NCBI GenBank assembly: GCA_003427395.1
Contig: BFEA01000694.1
Location: 655,612-682,106 of the forward strand
Source: Chara braunii
Lineage: Eukaryota > Streptophyta > Charophyceae > Charales > Characeae
Direction: 5' to 3'
Length of the DNA: 26,495 bases
Positions within the stretch are counted from its first letter, which is position 1. The number at the start of each line of letters is the position of its first letter. The notes beneath the pieces are model-generated. The model saw only the letters and a list, made by a program, of their open reading frames with translations. It ran no database searches and was not told where the DNA came from. The position numbers were made by a program, and so were the translations under genes. Positions 8,492-18,043 of the stretch are shown piece after piece.

Positions 8492-10446
8492 CCCAGAGCA
8501 GTGCCAGAACTGCTGGCCACATTGCTACCAACGGGAGCGAAGGATCCCAACGCCTGCCCCATCGTAGGCGGGATCTTCTCGGTCACCTTCCTATTACGAC
8601 ACTTGAACTGATTGTGGCCATATTGGCCACAACAGATACAAGCCTGCCGGGTGTAACGGTCTCTCCACACGTCTTCTGTTAGACCCGCTTTCTCCCATGG
8701 AGGAGCGTTGGGGTCAACTTGACTCCTAGACCGGGAGCCTCCACGACGTCTACCGGTCGCCTTACCTTTTTGTACTGAGGCAGCGACTACTCCACCCCCT
8801 GAAGCCTCTACGCTACCTGCTTCTGAACCCGCTCCCGCCTGGAAATCGTCTGCCAACTCGATGGTAGAACCATCGTTGTCGACGAACATAATGCGACCCT
8901 TCGCCTTCCAGTTGGGAGGCAGTGTCTTCTTCCTACCGTCCGTTTTGGGTGTTTGTCCATGCCCTATCTTTGCCTCTAGGTCTAGGGCCTTCTTGCTGAA
9001 CGAGGGGAAGTTGTGCATGTTGATGTTGGCCTCACTTGCCAACTAATTCTTGAGAGGCATAGGAAAACATCTCAGGTAGGAGGTGAGTAAAACCTGGGGG
9101 TCATAGCGCACTCCAGTGACACAGATCAGACGCTCTACTGCGTCCGTGGCCTCCCTTACTAACTTGAACTGTCTGTTGTTCAATGTCAGGATCGCATCAG
9201 TGGCCTTTTGAGCCTCCTGAGGATCGTGGCACCTGTCTTCCACCAGCTTGAGGAAGTCGTCTAATTTCCGGTTGATTGCCCAAACGCGGAAGTCATGACC
9301 GTATCCCTGTAGTTGCACCAAACCACTCAACCATCTCGCTGCACTCCCCTCTAAGTAGGAGGCAGCCACAAGCACTTCCTCGTGCGGCAAGGTAAGTTTG
9401 CACTTGACATAGACTGACACTGACCTCAACCATGTGTCAAGGTCTTCACCCCTCTTGTCCCCCGAAAAAGGTTTGGGAGAGGCGATGGAAGTCTTTGGAA
9501 CCCACAGAGTTTGTCCTGGTACCTGCACCATTCCGGGCTGTGGACCTTGAGGCGCAGGCTGCTGCACTAGCTGATGCTGGGGCTGTGTACCCTGTGGCTG
9601 TGCAGGCTGCGAGACAACAGGCTGCCCGCTTACGACAACCTGCAACGGAGGTTGGGAAAACATTGTCGGTACAGGAACCTGTACACTAGGACCTGCTGAG
9701 AACCCTCCTGTCAACGGCATGCCTAGGGAAGCGGCTTGGGTCGATGCTGGAGTGACATATGGGGATACCCCAGTCATCGGTGGGACAAAAGGTGGAGGCT
9801 GTACAACGGGCCAGGCACCAGGCGCGGACGGCGATGGAGCTGCCTGCACTCGCCCGACCAACAGGGCCAGACTCTGCTGGATGTCCTGAAGGAGGGCCGT
9901 GTGGTGGTCCTGCATTTCTACTACACCTAGCAGAACTGTCCGCAACGTCCTCACATCTGCATCCATGTGCGTCAGATCCATGCCCTCTAACTCATTGACG
10001 TCCGCTTGTCTCCGCTGCATCCTGGCTCTTCTTCTAATCATCTTCTCTTTCTCTGCCTTAATCTCTCCTAACGCCTGCTGTAGCTGTGCCTCGCGAATAG
10101 CTGCTCGCTGTATGGCGACCTCCTCGGGGGTCAAAACTATCGGCTGGCTTGCCATAACGCTAGTGGACTGACTCATGGTCTGTGCGACCGTCGACCCTAC
10201 AAAACCTGAATTACTAGCTTGAGAGCTTTGCTGCGTGGCAGATGCCATGGCTGCTGAGGTAGCGGCCTCGCTCGCGAATGCCCTGCTTGCCTCTGCGGCC
10301 CTAGCCCTCCGCTGCTGCTGCTGTCTCTCCCTCTGCTGGCGGAAGAGGTGTCTGTCGCCCTCTGGTCCTAATGCCAAGTGGGCTATCGGGCGTCCCGCTG
10401 ATTGCAGGATCCGGTCGTCCTCTCTAGTTTCCTCCCTGTCGCTCAT
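8473..10446 (-). pseudogene. gag: gag of the complete Ty3/gypsy element
   Basis: The ATG at 10444-10446 is the first in frame (M-S-D-R-E-E-T) and precedes 657 codons to TAG 8473-8475. An internal TAG at codon 468 (9043-9045) interrupts it; CAG-to-TAG is the simplest origin. The N-terminal half is Gln/Ala-rich with a basic coiled-coil-like stretch, then a Pro/Gln-rich linker. A retrotransposon-gag core follows, with K-P-F-S-G-D, a D-T-W-L motif and A-x-x-Y-L-E-G-S-A-A-R-W near codons 350-400. After the internal stop come an Arg/Ser/Gly stretch and a CCHC zinc knuckle, C603-x2-C606-x4-H611-x4-C616 (8599-8640). Gag forms the particle and the knuckle binds RNA. Pol follows in the -1 frame. Confidence 0.9.
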
Positions 10447-11701
10447 AGGCCACAACACTGTACACTGTCTGCAATAGGACACTCTCGATGCCTACCGCAG
10501 CATGATGTACAGACCGATTTAAAAGTAAAAAAAATAAATAATCGGTGGCTATGTCAAAGACTACACATTTGGGTCCAACAGGTAAGTTTAGATTCCTACA
10601 AACGAAACTACTTTGACTTTGACTAGTTCGCAAACAGAAAGCACAATGAACAGAGAACAGGCTGTCCGTCAGATGTTAATGGCTGTATATCTCACTAATC
10701 AAAATAAAAATAGAATCATTTGTTGGGTCTGTTTGCAGAATGGAATCTTACCCGAACTTATCACCTAGAATCTACCCCTCCCTCAATTCTTCCTGAATGT
10801 CTCTTGCCGTCAACGTCCCTGAGCAATCTGGAACAGCGTGCGTGTTTAAAGGTGTGCACACGGCCCACCCCTGTGCCCCGAGTCCTGTTGAGCTGGCCAA
10901 CCCTGCACCGTATTTATCCTCGCGTGCAGCGAGCCTTACACCGACCGATTGGCTGATGAGGAGGCGTTTTTATGGACGGCCCCCGAAGTCCTCAGGAATT
11001 ATTTAACGTTGCGAACAGGACGACGATCACAGCCAATGGAAGGTCCCCGCCGGTGTTTATTTATAGACGCCCGGTACTCGTCTTTCCCGTAGGGCTGGCC
11101 TGCCCCTCAGAACCCCTCTATAGCGCAGCGAGCAGACAAAGGACAAAGCAGCAAAGCATGCGTGCTCTACTCCCGGTGGGTTGGCATGGTGACTGTGACC
11201 CAGTGCTTCGTCCAGGGCCCTTCAGATAGCACCGCCCTCTCCTTCCAGATGTTCCACGTGAAGACTGACGACCCTCAAGGTTGAGCGCACACGACTCCTC
11301 ACATGAGAGGACTCTCAAGACAGAACACACCTCCTCACGGTAAGAAGTGTCGAAGAGGGTAGATAAGGTTAGGTGCAACGTACCTCAAAATAGCTGCCCC
11401 CAACCACAGATATTCTCACCAGATGACCCGATGTTGATTGTGATGACCAATCGCTGCTCTGGCACAACCAGCATTGCACCGCTGCTCCATCTCAGCATCA
11501 ATCACACATCGGATAGTTCTCATCACACTGCGAACACCCAATAGTCCCCACATAGCCTTCCTGGCGATCCCCTGTCCACCTGGGTCGCCTGCTTGCCTTC
11601 GCCCTCGTCACTACACACTCCCTACGGCCGCTCGCTTAGCAGGCCACATGCATGTACCGCATAGGCAGAAGACAAGCACCAGATGAGCGCACCATACCAC
11701 A
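10447..11701 (-). other. 5' leader of the complete element
   Basis: This 1255-bp non-coding stretch lies between the primer binding site and the gag ATG. No long frame on the element strand shows a domain. The part at about 11110-11410 is conserved as a reverse-complement copy at about 25930-26230. Near 10900-11065 the sense strand carries TATA-like stretches and CCAAT motifs. It may contain packaging or internal promoter sequence (inference). Confidence 0.7.
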
Positions 11702-11713
11702 GCTCCGATACCA
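11702..11713 (-). other. Primer binding site (initiator-Met tRNA type)
   Basis: On the minus strand this reads TGGTATCGGAGC, three bases after the LTR end. The common plant initiator-Met PBS is TGGTATCAGAGC, one base different. The same G variant occurs in the separate copy at 25664-25675, so it is likely the true family sequence. It primes minus-strand cDNA synthesis. Confidence 0.85.
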
Positions 11714-11716
11714 AAT

Positions 11717-12653
11717 TGCAAGGAAAATGAGCGATAGCGAACTTCAGAAATCAAACAGCATCATACACATGAGACCAGATAGTCGTGACCTCGAACCAAT
11801 AACAGAATTGCATCACGAGTTCCACCAAATAAGAGCACTGCAAAAGCTCATAATTGACAATGCTGGAATAGTCTCATCATCATCAACGAACAACCAATGT
11901 CAATATCCTATCTGGCGCTCGACGCCCAGACTACAAATGGCAGATCCTATCTAGCCTATCTACAATGCCGCTGATGACGTCAACAGCTCCCCGAAGTACG
12001 AGCAGATCTTGGCCAATGCCGTTCGCCTCAAGCACCAGGTATGTCTCTCGTATCACTCACAACCTCGATCCCCAACTCACAGACGCCACTTGCACCCAAA
12101 GACCACCATGCGCCCCATCCAGCATACAGCAGCGCAGCTCGGCTATGGCTGCCTGCACCTTCCAGCTCGCCCGTGAGCGCGTGAGCGCTGGCCAGCGTTA
12201 GCGCAGCAGCGCTTGCGCAGCATGCAGCCAGTGCCCGAATGTCCAGTGCGTGGGCAGGCCCTTCCCTATATCGAAGTGGCCTGCTGCTGCGTGCCATAAT
12301 GCGGTACTGGGCCGCGGCCCAGAAGCTTCGGGTAGGCCCCACGAGGCTGAGCCTCAGTCCAGAGGAAACAGGCCCAGGGCCTGTGGTGGTTACTAGCGCC
12401 CAACCACCCTCAGCTTTTGTTCAGTCCATGTTGTGTATCCGGCCCAGGGCCTGCCTCAGTTACATACGATGAAAGGCAGCCTGGGCCTGGGCGCTTCCAA
12501 CCAACTGGCGCTGCGCAACTGCCTGAATTTCCCCAGTTGCGTAGTGAACCCAAAAATGGCCTGTAGGCCTCGGTCGAGCCTGCCTTCACTTAGGGCGGCC
12601 GACTGTACTGAAAATAGGGCCCAGTAGGGCGTATCGAGGCCTTATGCCTCGCA
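11717..12653 (-). repeat. 5' LTR (937 bp)
   Basis: This is a direct repeat of 3722-4620 with the same TG...CA ends. It is followed outside by CTAG (12654-12657) and adjoined inside by the primer binding site. It should carry the element promoter and the R region. I cannot place the TATA box with certainty. A hairpin with a TATA-like centre at 12255-12283 is a candidate landmark. Confidence 0.93.
12255..12283 (-). other. LTR hairpin with TATA-like loop
   Basis: CAGGCC and GGCCTG arms enclose a further TTC/GAA pairing and a loop containing CTATATC. The matching site in the left LTR (near 4245) has lost the block. Comparable hairpins lie in the LTR fragments at 13194-13217 and 25019-25035. Confidence 0.6.
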
Positions 12654-12657
12654 CTAG
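12654..12657. repeat. Target site duplication CTAG, right
   Basis: CTAG directly follows the CA end of the right LTR and matches 3718-3721. Confidence 0.7.
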
Positions 12658-13090
12658 TGTTTGATGAAGATAATTACAGCTTTACCTTTCTCGACCTTCA
12701 AGTGCAGTGTATCTGTTCTGATCAATTTTATATCTGATCCATGGTCCATCAGACTACATGATACTAGATTAATGTTTTGGGGCCCCGCAGGGGTCGCATG
12801 GGCAAGCTTGCTTGCTCGTCCCCTTCAGCGTTGTCTCTGTGTTGCACTGCTGCAGAGAGTCCCCAACCTTGCAAAAAAAAAAAAAAAAGAAAAAAAAAAG
12901 AAGAAACTTTAAAAAAGATAAATGGAGGTGCTCGAAAATAATAATCAAGTGGAGAAGGACGAGGAGGATGCGGGAGAGGAAGACATTATAACCGATGCCT
13001 ATGTAATGCTCTCTGCATGTGAGACTAACATATGATATAATGTTTCTGACAAACTAATCGGAATTTTCCATTTCCTCTCTCTCCCCTCTA
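12658..13090. other. Region without recognised gene
   Basis: AT-rich host-like sequence with an A-rich tract at about 12874-12905. A short GC-rich piece (12780-12870) ending in this tract could be a retroposed fragment, but there is no recognisable promoter box or target duplication. Confidence 0.4.
12874..12905. repeat. A-rich tract
   Basis: A16 and A9 runs separated by G, followed by purine-rich sequence. Confidence 0.85.
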
Positions 13091-13673
13091 GCGCCCGTGT
13101 GTGCCCTCTGGCCAGTGCCCAGGCAGCAAACCAGCGCTCCACTGCACCAGCGTGGCTGCTCTCTTGCACTGCCAGGATGTCTCTGGCTGGGCTCTCACTT
13201 TCCAAATCGAAAGTGAGCCCTGCTCCTGGCTGCCCTGGGCCTGGGGAGCGTGTGCCCAGTAGCTTCACGGTGGCCCAAAGTGTCTGCGCCCAGGCTCATT
13301 TAGACGGTGGCCTGGGCCTGCAGCAGTTAAGCTGCCTGCGATGTGGCCGCTGTCACTCGCTGCATTCTCATTAGCCCACAGGCCACTTGCCACGTCGCTG
13401 CCTGGATTTTCATTGGCCGAGAGCACTCTGCCCACGTCCCAAGGTGGGGGAGCCCCGAGGCTCAGTATGTCGTGCTCCCACTGGGTGTGGGACTTGTAAC
13501 CAACTGGCGCGTGGCAACTGTCTGGCGCCCCCTCACGCAGAAATGACAAAATTGGGGCCTCGTGACAAAATGCAGGCCCGCCTTCACTTAGGGTGGGCGC
13601 AAGGCTTGCTCGGGGGCCCTTGGTATGTCGGGTGCCGAGGCCTGAAAGGCCATGCGAGGGCTCAATCCTTGCA
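13091..13673 (-). repeat. Partial LTR of the same clade (minus orientation)
   Basis: The right end ...ATCCTTGCA matches the LTR end at 17180. Read on the minus strand, the segment aligns in order with the LTR at 24655-25660. Shared blocks include the 'cagttggt' region and the 'gcctgggcgcagacacttt' stretch followed by 'gtgaagcta.(t/a)gggcacacgc'. The opposite end with TGCAAGGAAA is missing, so it is truncated. No polypurine tract or coding sequence adjoins it. It may be a broken solo LTR. Confidence 0.7.
13194..13217. other. Perfect 9-bp hairpin in LTR fragment
   Basis: CTCACTTTC and GAAAGTGAG are exact inverse complements with a 6-base loop. The position corresponds to the hairpin in the related LTRs. 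Confidence 0.7.
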
Positions 13674-14558
13674 AAAGGTTCGGACGCCCAGAAAAATCTG
13701 CAGGGTGTTTGCAATGTTCGACAAGCCAGGAGTGCTGTGTGGACGGTAGTCTACAGGTTCGCACTCACAAACATCTTCTCTTGGCAGAGACCCTACCTGC
13801 CCCTATAACAAAGTCACAAAAACAACACCGCATCAACAGCAACAATGACAACAACAACGGCTGTAGCAGCAGCAGCAACAATGTAGCTGTACCCCTTTGG
13901 GACTTTCCCTGTGTTGTTCCCGTCCACTCCCCTACCCTCCGTCTGTTCCTGGTCTGGTAGGCCTGGCACATAGGTCGGCCCCTGGTTCGCCCAGGCATAT
14001 CTCTTTGTATGTTGCTTCATTCCTCTTTCCCGACTCCTTCACAACCCAGCTGCTGGTCATGTGTGTGCCTGGCGACGTGCATGTGTGAGTCGGTCGGTCT
14101 GTCCCCTTCAGTCTCTTCCTCTCTCCTTCACCCTCACACCTTTCAGGGCACGTGCACACGGTCCGCTGTGCTGTGCTCCTGCATCAAACAACCACCACCA
14201 CCACAACAAGAAATAGCAGCAGCAGTAACCACCACTTCGACAACAACAAAAAAAACAAGAATAACAGTTCATTCATCCATCCAGTCTTTCCATGCCATCC
14301 ATCCATCAATCAAGTAGATCCATTGCATCTAATCCACCCGTCCCTGCTGTGCATGTCAATCCTTAATCGAATGTGCTTAGTTTTCAAGGACTGTTTTGTT
14401 TTCCTTTTACATACATCAACACAGCTGATACAAAAAGCACAAGGCATTTAAAATAATTTGTAGTTTCATCTGTCCATCCCATCCATACATCTTGTCATGC
14501 ATGCATCCATCCATCCATCCCATCGTTCATCGAATCATCTCATCCGCTGTGGCATTCT
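13674..14558. other. Low-complexity region without recognised gene
   Basis: Contains CAA/CAG-rich sequence (about 13815-13882), further CAA/ACC-rich sequence (about 14185-14260) and CATC-type repeats (about 14270-14310 and 14465-14530). The short frames here have no recognisable domain. Confidence 0.5.
14465..14530. repeat. CATC-type microsatellite
   Basis: Imperfect runs of CATC, densest at about 14505-14520. Confidence 0.8.
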
Positions 14559-14831
14559 GAGCCACACGGGCCCTAGTTATCGCCCAGTTCCAGACAGGCA
14601 GGGTAAGCCTAAGGGACGACGGTTCAGATGAGGCCCAGATGGGCCTGGACCATGACGGTTCAGGCAGGCCCAGGCCAAATGGCTACAAGGCCGGTACCGG
14701 TCCGGCCTAGGACCTACCGGCGGCGCTGCAGAGGCTGCCACAGTTTTGGGCGCCAACCAGTTTTGAAACTGGACCGTTGATCTAGATCAACGGTCCAGGC
14801 CGGTAGGTACCAGCGGGTAGGAGGCCGGCCC
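14559..14831. repeat. GC-rich palindromic repeat, copy 1 (cut by N gap)
   Basis: Begins with GAGCCACACGGGCCCTAG, close to the start of the copy at 26235. It holds a perfect 26-bp palindrome at 14771-14796 (centre TCTAGA, arms with ACCGTTGA) and several GGCCGGTACC-type motifs. The sequence stops at the N gap. It is likely one end of an uncharacterised repeat or transposon family. Confidence 0.6.
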
Positions 14832-15161
14832 NNNNNNNNNNNNNNNNNNNNNNNNNNNNNNNNNNNNNNNNNNNNNNNNNNNNNNNNNNNNNNNNNNNNN
14901 NNNNNNNNNNNNNNNNNNNNNNNNNNNNNNNNNNNNNNNNNNNNNNNNNNNNNNNNNNNNNNNNNNNNNNNNNNNNNNNNNNNNNNNNNNNNNNNNNNNN
15001 NNNNNNNNNNNNNNNNNNNNNNNNNNNNNNNNNNNNNNNNNNNNNNNNNNNNNNNNNNNNNNNNNNNNNNNNNNNNNNNNNNNNNNNNNNNNNNNNNNNN
15101 NNNNNNNNNNNNNNNNNNNNNNNNNNNNNNNNNNNNNNNNNNNNNNNNNNNNNNNNNNNNN
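14832..15161. other. Assembly gap (330 N)
   Basis: A run of N flanked by a GC-rich palindromic repeat on the left and a CT microsatellite on the right, both difficult to sequence through. Confidence 0.99.

Positions 15162-15226
<65 letters not shown>
15162..15226. repeat. (CT)n microsatellite
   Basis: About 65 bases of uninterrupted CT directly after the gap. Its real length is unknown. Confidence 0.97.
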
Positions 15227-15229
<3 letters not shown>

Positions 15230-16135
15230 CTACCTTCTCAGTCTCAGTCTATTTCTGGGTTCTCCTACGGGACTACTGCAGTATGACGGATGGTTACAAA
15301 CTCTGATAACATCTGGAACAGCGACATTGGGACTACGAGTTGAGGACTATTTGGGGATCTGATTTCATCTTCCTTCTGGAGATGTACTTGACATTGTGAG
15401 ATCGATATCTGGGATATTGTGAGACTTGGCATTCGCGACATTTCGGATTTTCGTCACTTCTGACAATTCAAGATTCTATCTTTGGAAACATTAAGTTGAC
15501 GTCATCTTCCCTCTCCTCCTCCTTCGTCTCTCTCCTCTCTCCCTTCGTCCGTGGATGATCTCAGTCCCTGGCCCTTCGTCTATGTCCGAGGCCAGGGAAT
15601 TCACACCCCTGATGAATGTTGAGAGTGTTCGATTGCAGTCCTAGTCAGGTCCGAGTCAGTCCAAGGTATCTCAAGTCTTCCGCTTGCATTTGTATCAACT
15701 CTGTATTATACTATTATCTGGTCGGTTCTGGGAATCTGCGCCATACTTATGACTGTGTTTCACGAGTATGCAACATCCGCCCTTCCACTCTTGTCGTGCA
15801 TTCTATCCGCAATCATTTTGCATAGTTTCAAACGTTCAATGATTGCTCAGTTTTGCTACACATACATGAACGCGGTTTTCAACTTTTCATCCTGATGAAA
15901 TGCACAACAAACAAAAGGGACATCAAACAAGATACAAGGAAGATGTGGGCAAAGGAAAAGACATGGGAATGAGATAATAGGAAAGTGAAATCAAGACTAC
16001 TGAGCCAAACATCCATATCCAAATGCCAGATAAAGAACAGTGTGTGCTCAAGGCATGGATCACATGTGAAAGACGTGACTCTTATTGTTGTCTCTCCCCC
16101 CTGTAAACCCTAGTGAAATATCCCCCCTCTATCTC
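15227..16135. other. Region without recognised gene
   Basis: About 900 bases with no open frame of recognisable content. An 8-bp inverted repeat (CCCTGGCC...GGCCAGGG) lies at about 15566-15597. Nothing else is supported. Confidence 0.5.
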
Positions 16136-16139
16136 CTAG

Positions 16140-17180
16140 TGCAAGGAAAATGAGCAATGCGAATGACTGAAACCAGATTGCGTCATCCCATAGAAAACTA
16201 GATAGCCATGTGTCCGAACTGAAAGTAGATTGCACCAGAAATACACCAAATAAGAGCAAAGCAATGAAGTCAATTGACAATGTAAGCCCCCTTCTCGCCA
16301 CCACCATCAATGTCTCCAACGCCAGTCTCCCACATGGCGCTCGGCGGCAAGACTACAATCAGACAACTCCTAGACACCTAGCCTCTAATGACGCAATCCA
16401 GTTTGACTTCAAGAGCTGCCCGATGAACTTGAAGACTCTGCTCATGCGGCCCACTTCCCCCTCACCAGGTACGTGTCCCTCTTACACTGCCCCTGTCCCT
16501 GACTTATCTCCACAGGCTCTTCTGCTCCGCCTGAGAACCTTCACCATCACCCCATCAGCTTCCTGTGCAGCGGCTTGGCTATGGCCGCCGCACCATGTAG
16601 CTGTGTGCAGCAGCTTCTCCCGGTGCCTGTGTGCGCCCACCTTCCAGCCAGCTCTGTCTCACCGGCATGCGCTCCAGCAGCACTGCTGCACTTGAGCCAG
16701 CCAGAATGAATGAAAGTGGACGAGGCTCACTTTCCTTTATTCTTCCTGGCTCACGTGCGGCCTGCCTGGCCTGGCTGCACACCGCCTTCACTTAGGGCGG
16801 GCACAAGGGGCCGTTCCAATACTGCCGAGGGTCTGATTCTTCGCACTCCCTCCTCCATAGCTTCGATAGTCCTTTGGCTCACATGCGGCCTGCCTGGCCT
16901 GGCTGCCCACTGTTCCAGTAGCTGCGCCCAGGGCCCTTCCAGAATGTGCCTGCGGCTCAACTGTAAGAGTCCTGGACCTCAACATCTCTGGGTGGGAGGC
17001 AGCATCTTCAACTGCCTGGCCCTACCGGTGAGGTGAAGATGCTGCCTTTGCAGCAACAAACTCACGGGGCCCCTTATCTTAGACGGGCCTTTTTAGGCCG
17101 AAACAAAATTGCAGGCCCGCCTTCACGTAGGGTGGGCACAAGGGGCCGTCCCAATACTGCTGAGGGCCTGATTCCTTGCA
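16140..17180 (-). repeat. 3' LTR of second element, with internal duplication
   Basis: Starts TGCAAGGAAAATGAG and ends ATTCCTTGCA next to a polypurine tract at 17181. The terminal block 'gccttcac.tagggYgggcacaaggggccgt...ctccctcctccatagcttcg' occurs twice, at about 16783-16874 and 17119-17210 (offset 336). A complete LTR end plus polypurine tract is therefore also present internally (LTR end 16845, tract 16846-16858). A second overlapping duplication of 'tgcggcctgcctggcctgg' is 128 bp apart (16755 and 16883). Confidence 0.8.
16998..17046. repeat. 13-bp perfect inverted repeat in the LTR
   Basis: GGCAGCATCTTCA at 16998-17010 and its exact reverse complement at 17034-17046, with a 23-base loop. 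It lies inside the duplicated part of the LTR and could be a small fold-back insertion. Confidence 0.7.
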
Positions 17181-17193
17181 CTCCCTCCTCCAT
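17181..17193 (-). other. Polypurine tract of second element
   Basis: Minus strand ATGGAGGAGGGAG abutting the LTR, equal to 4621-4633 except at the last base. Confidence 0.85.
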
Positions 17194-17220
17194 AGCTTCG
17201 GTAGTCCTTTGAGAAGGCTT

Positions 17221-17469
17221 TTAATCCACTTGCTGTTTCCCCCTGATCATTCTCTCATAATGAGACACAACTTGAGGGGCTGTCTTCAGTAGCTCCTCCC
17301 GAGTAAACCACCAATCTTCTCTGGGGTCCGTATGATGCCTCGATCTGACCCTGAATTGCCTTTGAGGTTTTAGCGCTCTTCCTCTGCCGACTAACTTTGG
17401 AACAGGCATATCTTTATGCTCCGTGATTTCATCGATGTCCACATGTCCATCCATGGTTGGGCGCAGCAT
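17221..17469 (-). pseudogene. Chromodomain-like tail of second element's pol
   Basis: The frame ends with a stop at 17221-17223. It contains D-G-H-V-D-I-D-E-I-T-E-H-K, then R-Q-F-R-V-R-S-R-H-H-T-D-P, E-D-W-W-F-T-R-E-E-L and T-A-P-Q-V-V-S-H-Y-E. This aligns block by block with the end of the complete element's pol and shows what that tail looks like in one frame. The preceding integrase part (17470-18043) is present but broken by indels. Confidence 0.82.
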
Positions 17470-18043
17470 AGATCTCCTTGAAGGAAACTGATCAGTCTCA
17501 AAGAAAGTTAAGAGCTTTGATGCGGGGGTAAATGGATGACACAGGATGGACCATCCGGATCTGCCCCAACTATATCCAAAATTGTGTAGGGACCGAAGTA
17601 CTGCGGCATGATTTTCGTCGATATATCCACTTCCTGTCCAAACTCAGCAGCCTACTGCAACATCTTATCGTATTGAATGCCAAACTTGATTCTACCGGGT
17701 GCTGCAGTTCGTTTGCTATCAGCCAAGAGGACATCTAATGCAGTCCTAGGCTTCCAACAAAGATGCAGTTGGTTGGGTGACTGGCCTGCGATACTATGAA
17801 CAACGTTGTTGTACAGATTGGCGATGAGAGGTAGCTTCTCATCCCAGTCCTCCTAGCTCGACTTTATGTAGTTTCTGAGTAGATGCTGTACCACCCGGTT
17901 CATTTGCTCACCCTGACCATTCGCTTAAGGGTGGTTCCCTAAAGTCATCTGCAGTTGTGAGCTCATCTGTTCAGCAGTCTTCTTCCGTAACTCACTTGTA
18001 AAGTAGACATCTCTATCACTTGTAATAGACTTCGGTAGGCCAA
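17470..18043 (-). pseudogene. Integrase C-terminal remnants, second element
   Basis: Degenerate minus-strand matches to the complete element. They include the region corresponding to Y-F-G-P-W-E-V-L (near 17580-17625), the V-D-W-D-E-K-L block (near 17830-17860), and the N-G-Q-x-E-Q-M-N-R segment (near 17900-17930). No long frame remains. Confidence 0.7.
17890..18043. repeat. Direct repeat, left copy, flanking the 1-kb insert
   Basis: Integrase-derived sequence including 'cttaagggtggttccctaa' and 'tctatcacttgtaata' recurs at about 19056-19219 with a few differences. The insert lies between the two copies. Confidence 0.8.

Larger units (their letters stand above)
3722..12653 (-). mobile_element. 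Complete, decayed Ty3/gypsy chromovirus-like LTR retrotransposon
   Basis: The element is 8932 bp on the minus strand. Two LTRs begin TG and end CA and are flanked by CTAG on both outer sides. In sense order it carries the 5' LTR, a primer binding site three bases from the LTR, a leader of about 1.25 kb, gag with a CCHC knuckle, aspartic protease, RT, RNase H, integrase with an HHCC finger, a chromodomain-like tail, a polypurine tract and the 3' LTR. The PR-RT-RH-IN order identifies Ty3/gypsy. Nonsense codons (9043-9045, 7287-7289, 6792-6794 and just upstream of the 5417 frame) and several frameshifts show it cannot make its proteins. LTR divergence with two larger indels points to an old insertion. 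Confidence 0.93.

Noticed and set aside
12780-12905. SINE-like unit with an A-rich tail
   Set aside because: The tail is clear, but no A/B box, tRNA-like head or target duplication can be shown.
13265-13714. 149-codon minus-strand frame
   Set aside because: It coincides with the partial LTR. Its open length reflects GC content, and the aligned LTR at 24655-25660 does not keep the frame.
14185-14530. CRISPR-like array suspected from regularly spaced short repeats
   Set aside because: The repeats are CAA, CATC and similar microsatellites without unique spacers of constant length, in a eukaryotic context.
15160-15230. Junction of N gap and CT repeat as a biological breakpoint
   Set aside because: The gap is an assembly feature, and the adjacent repeat simply explains why it failed to close.
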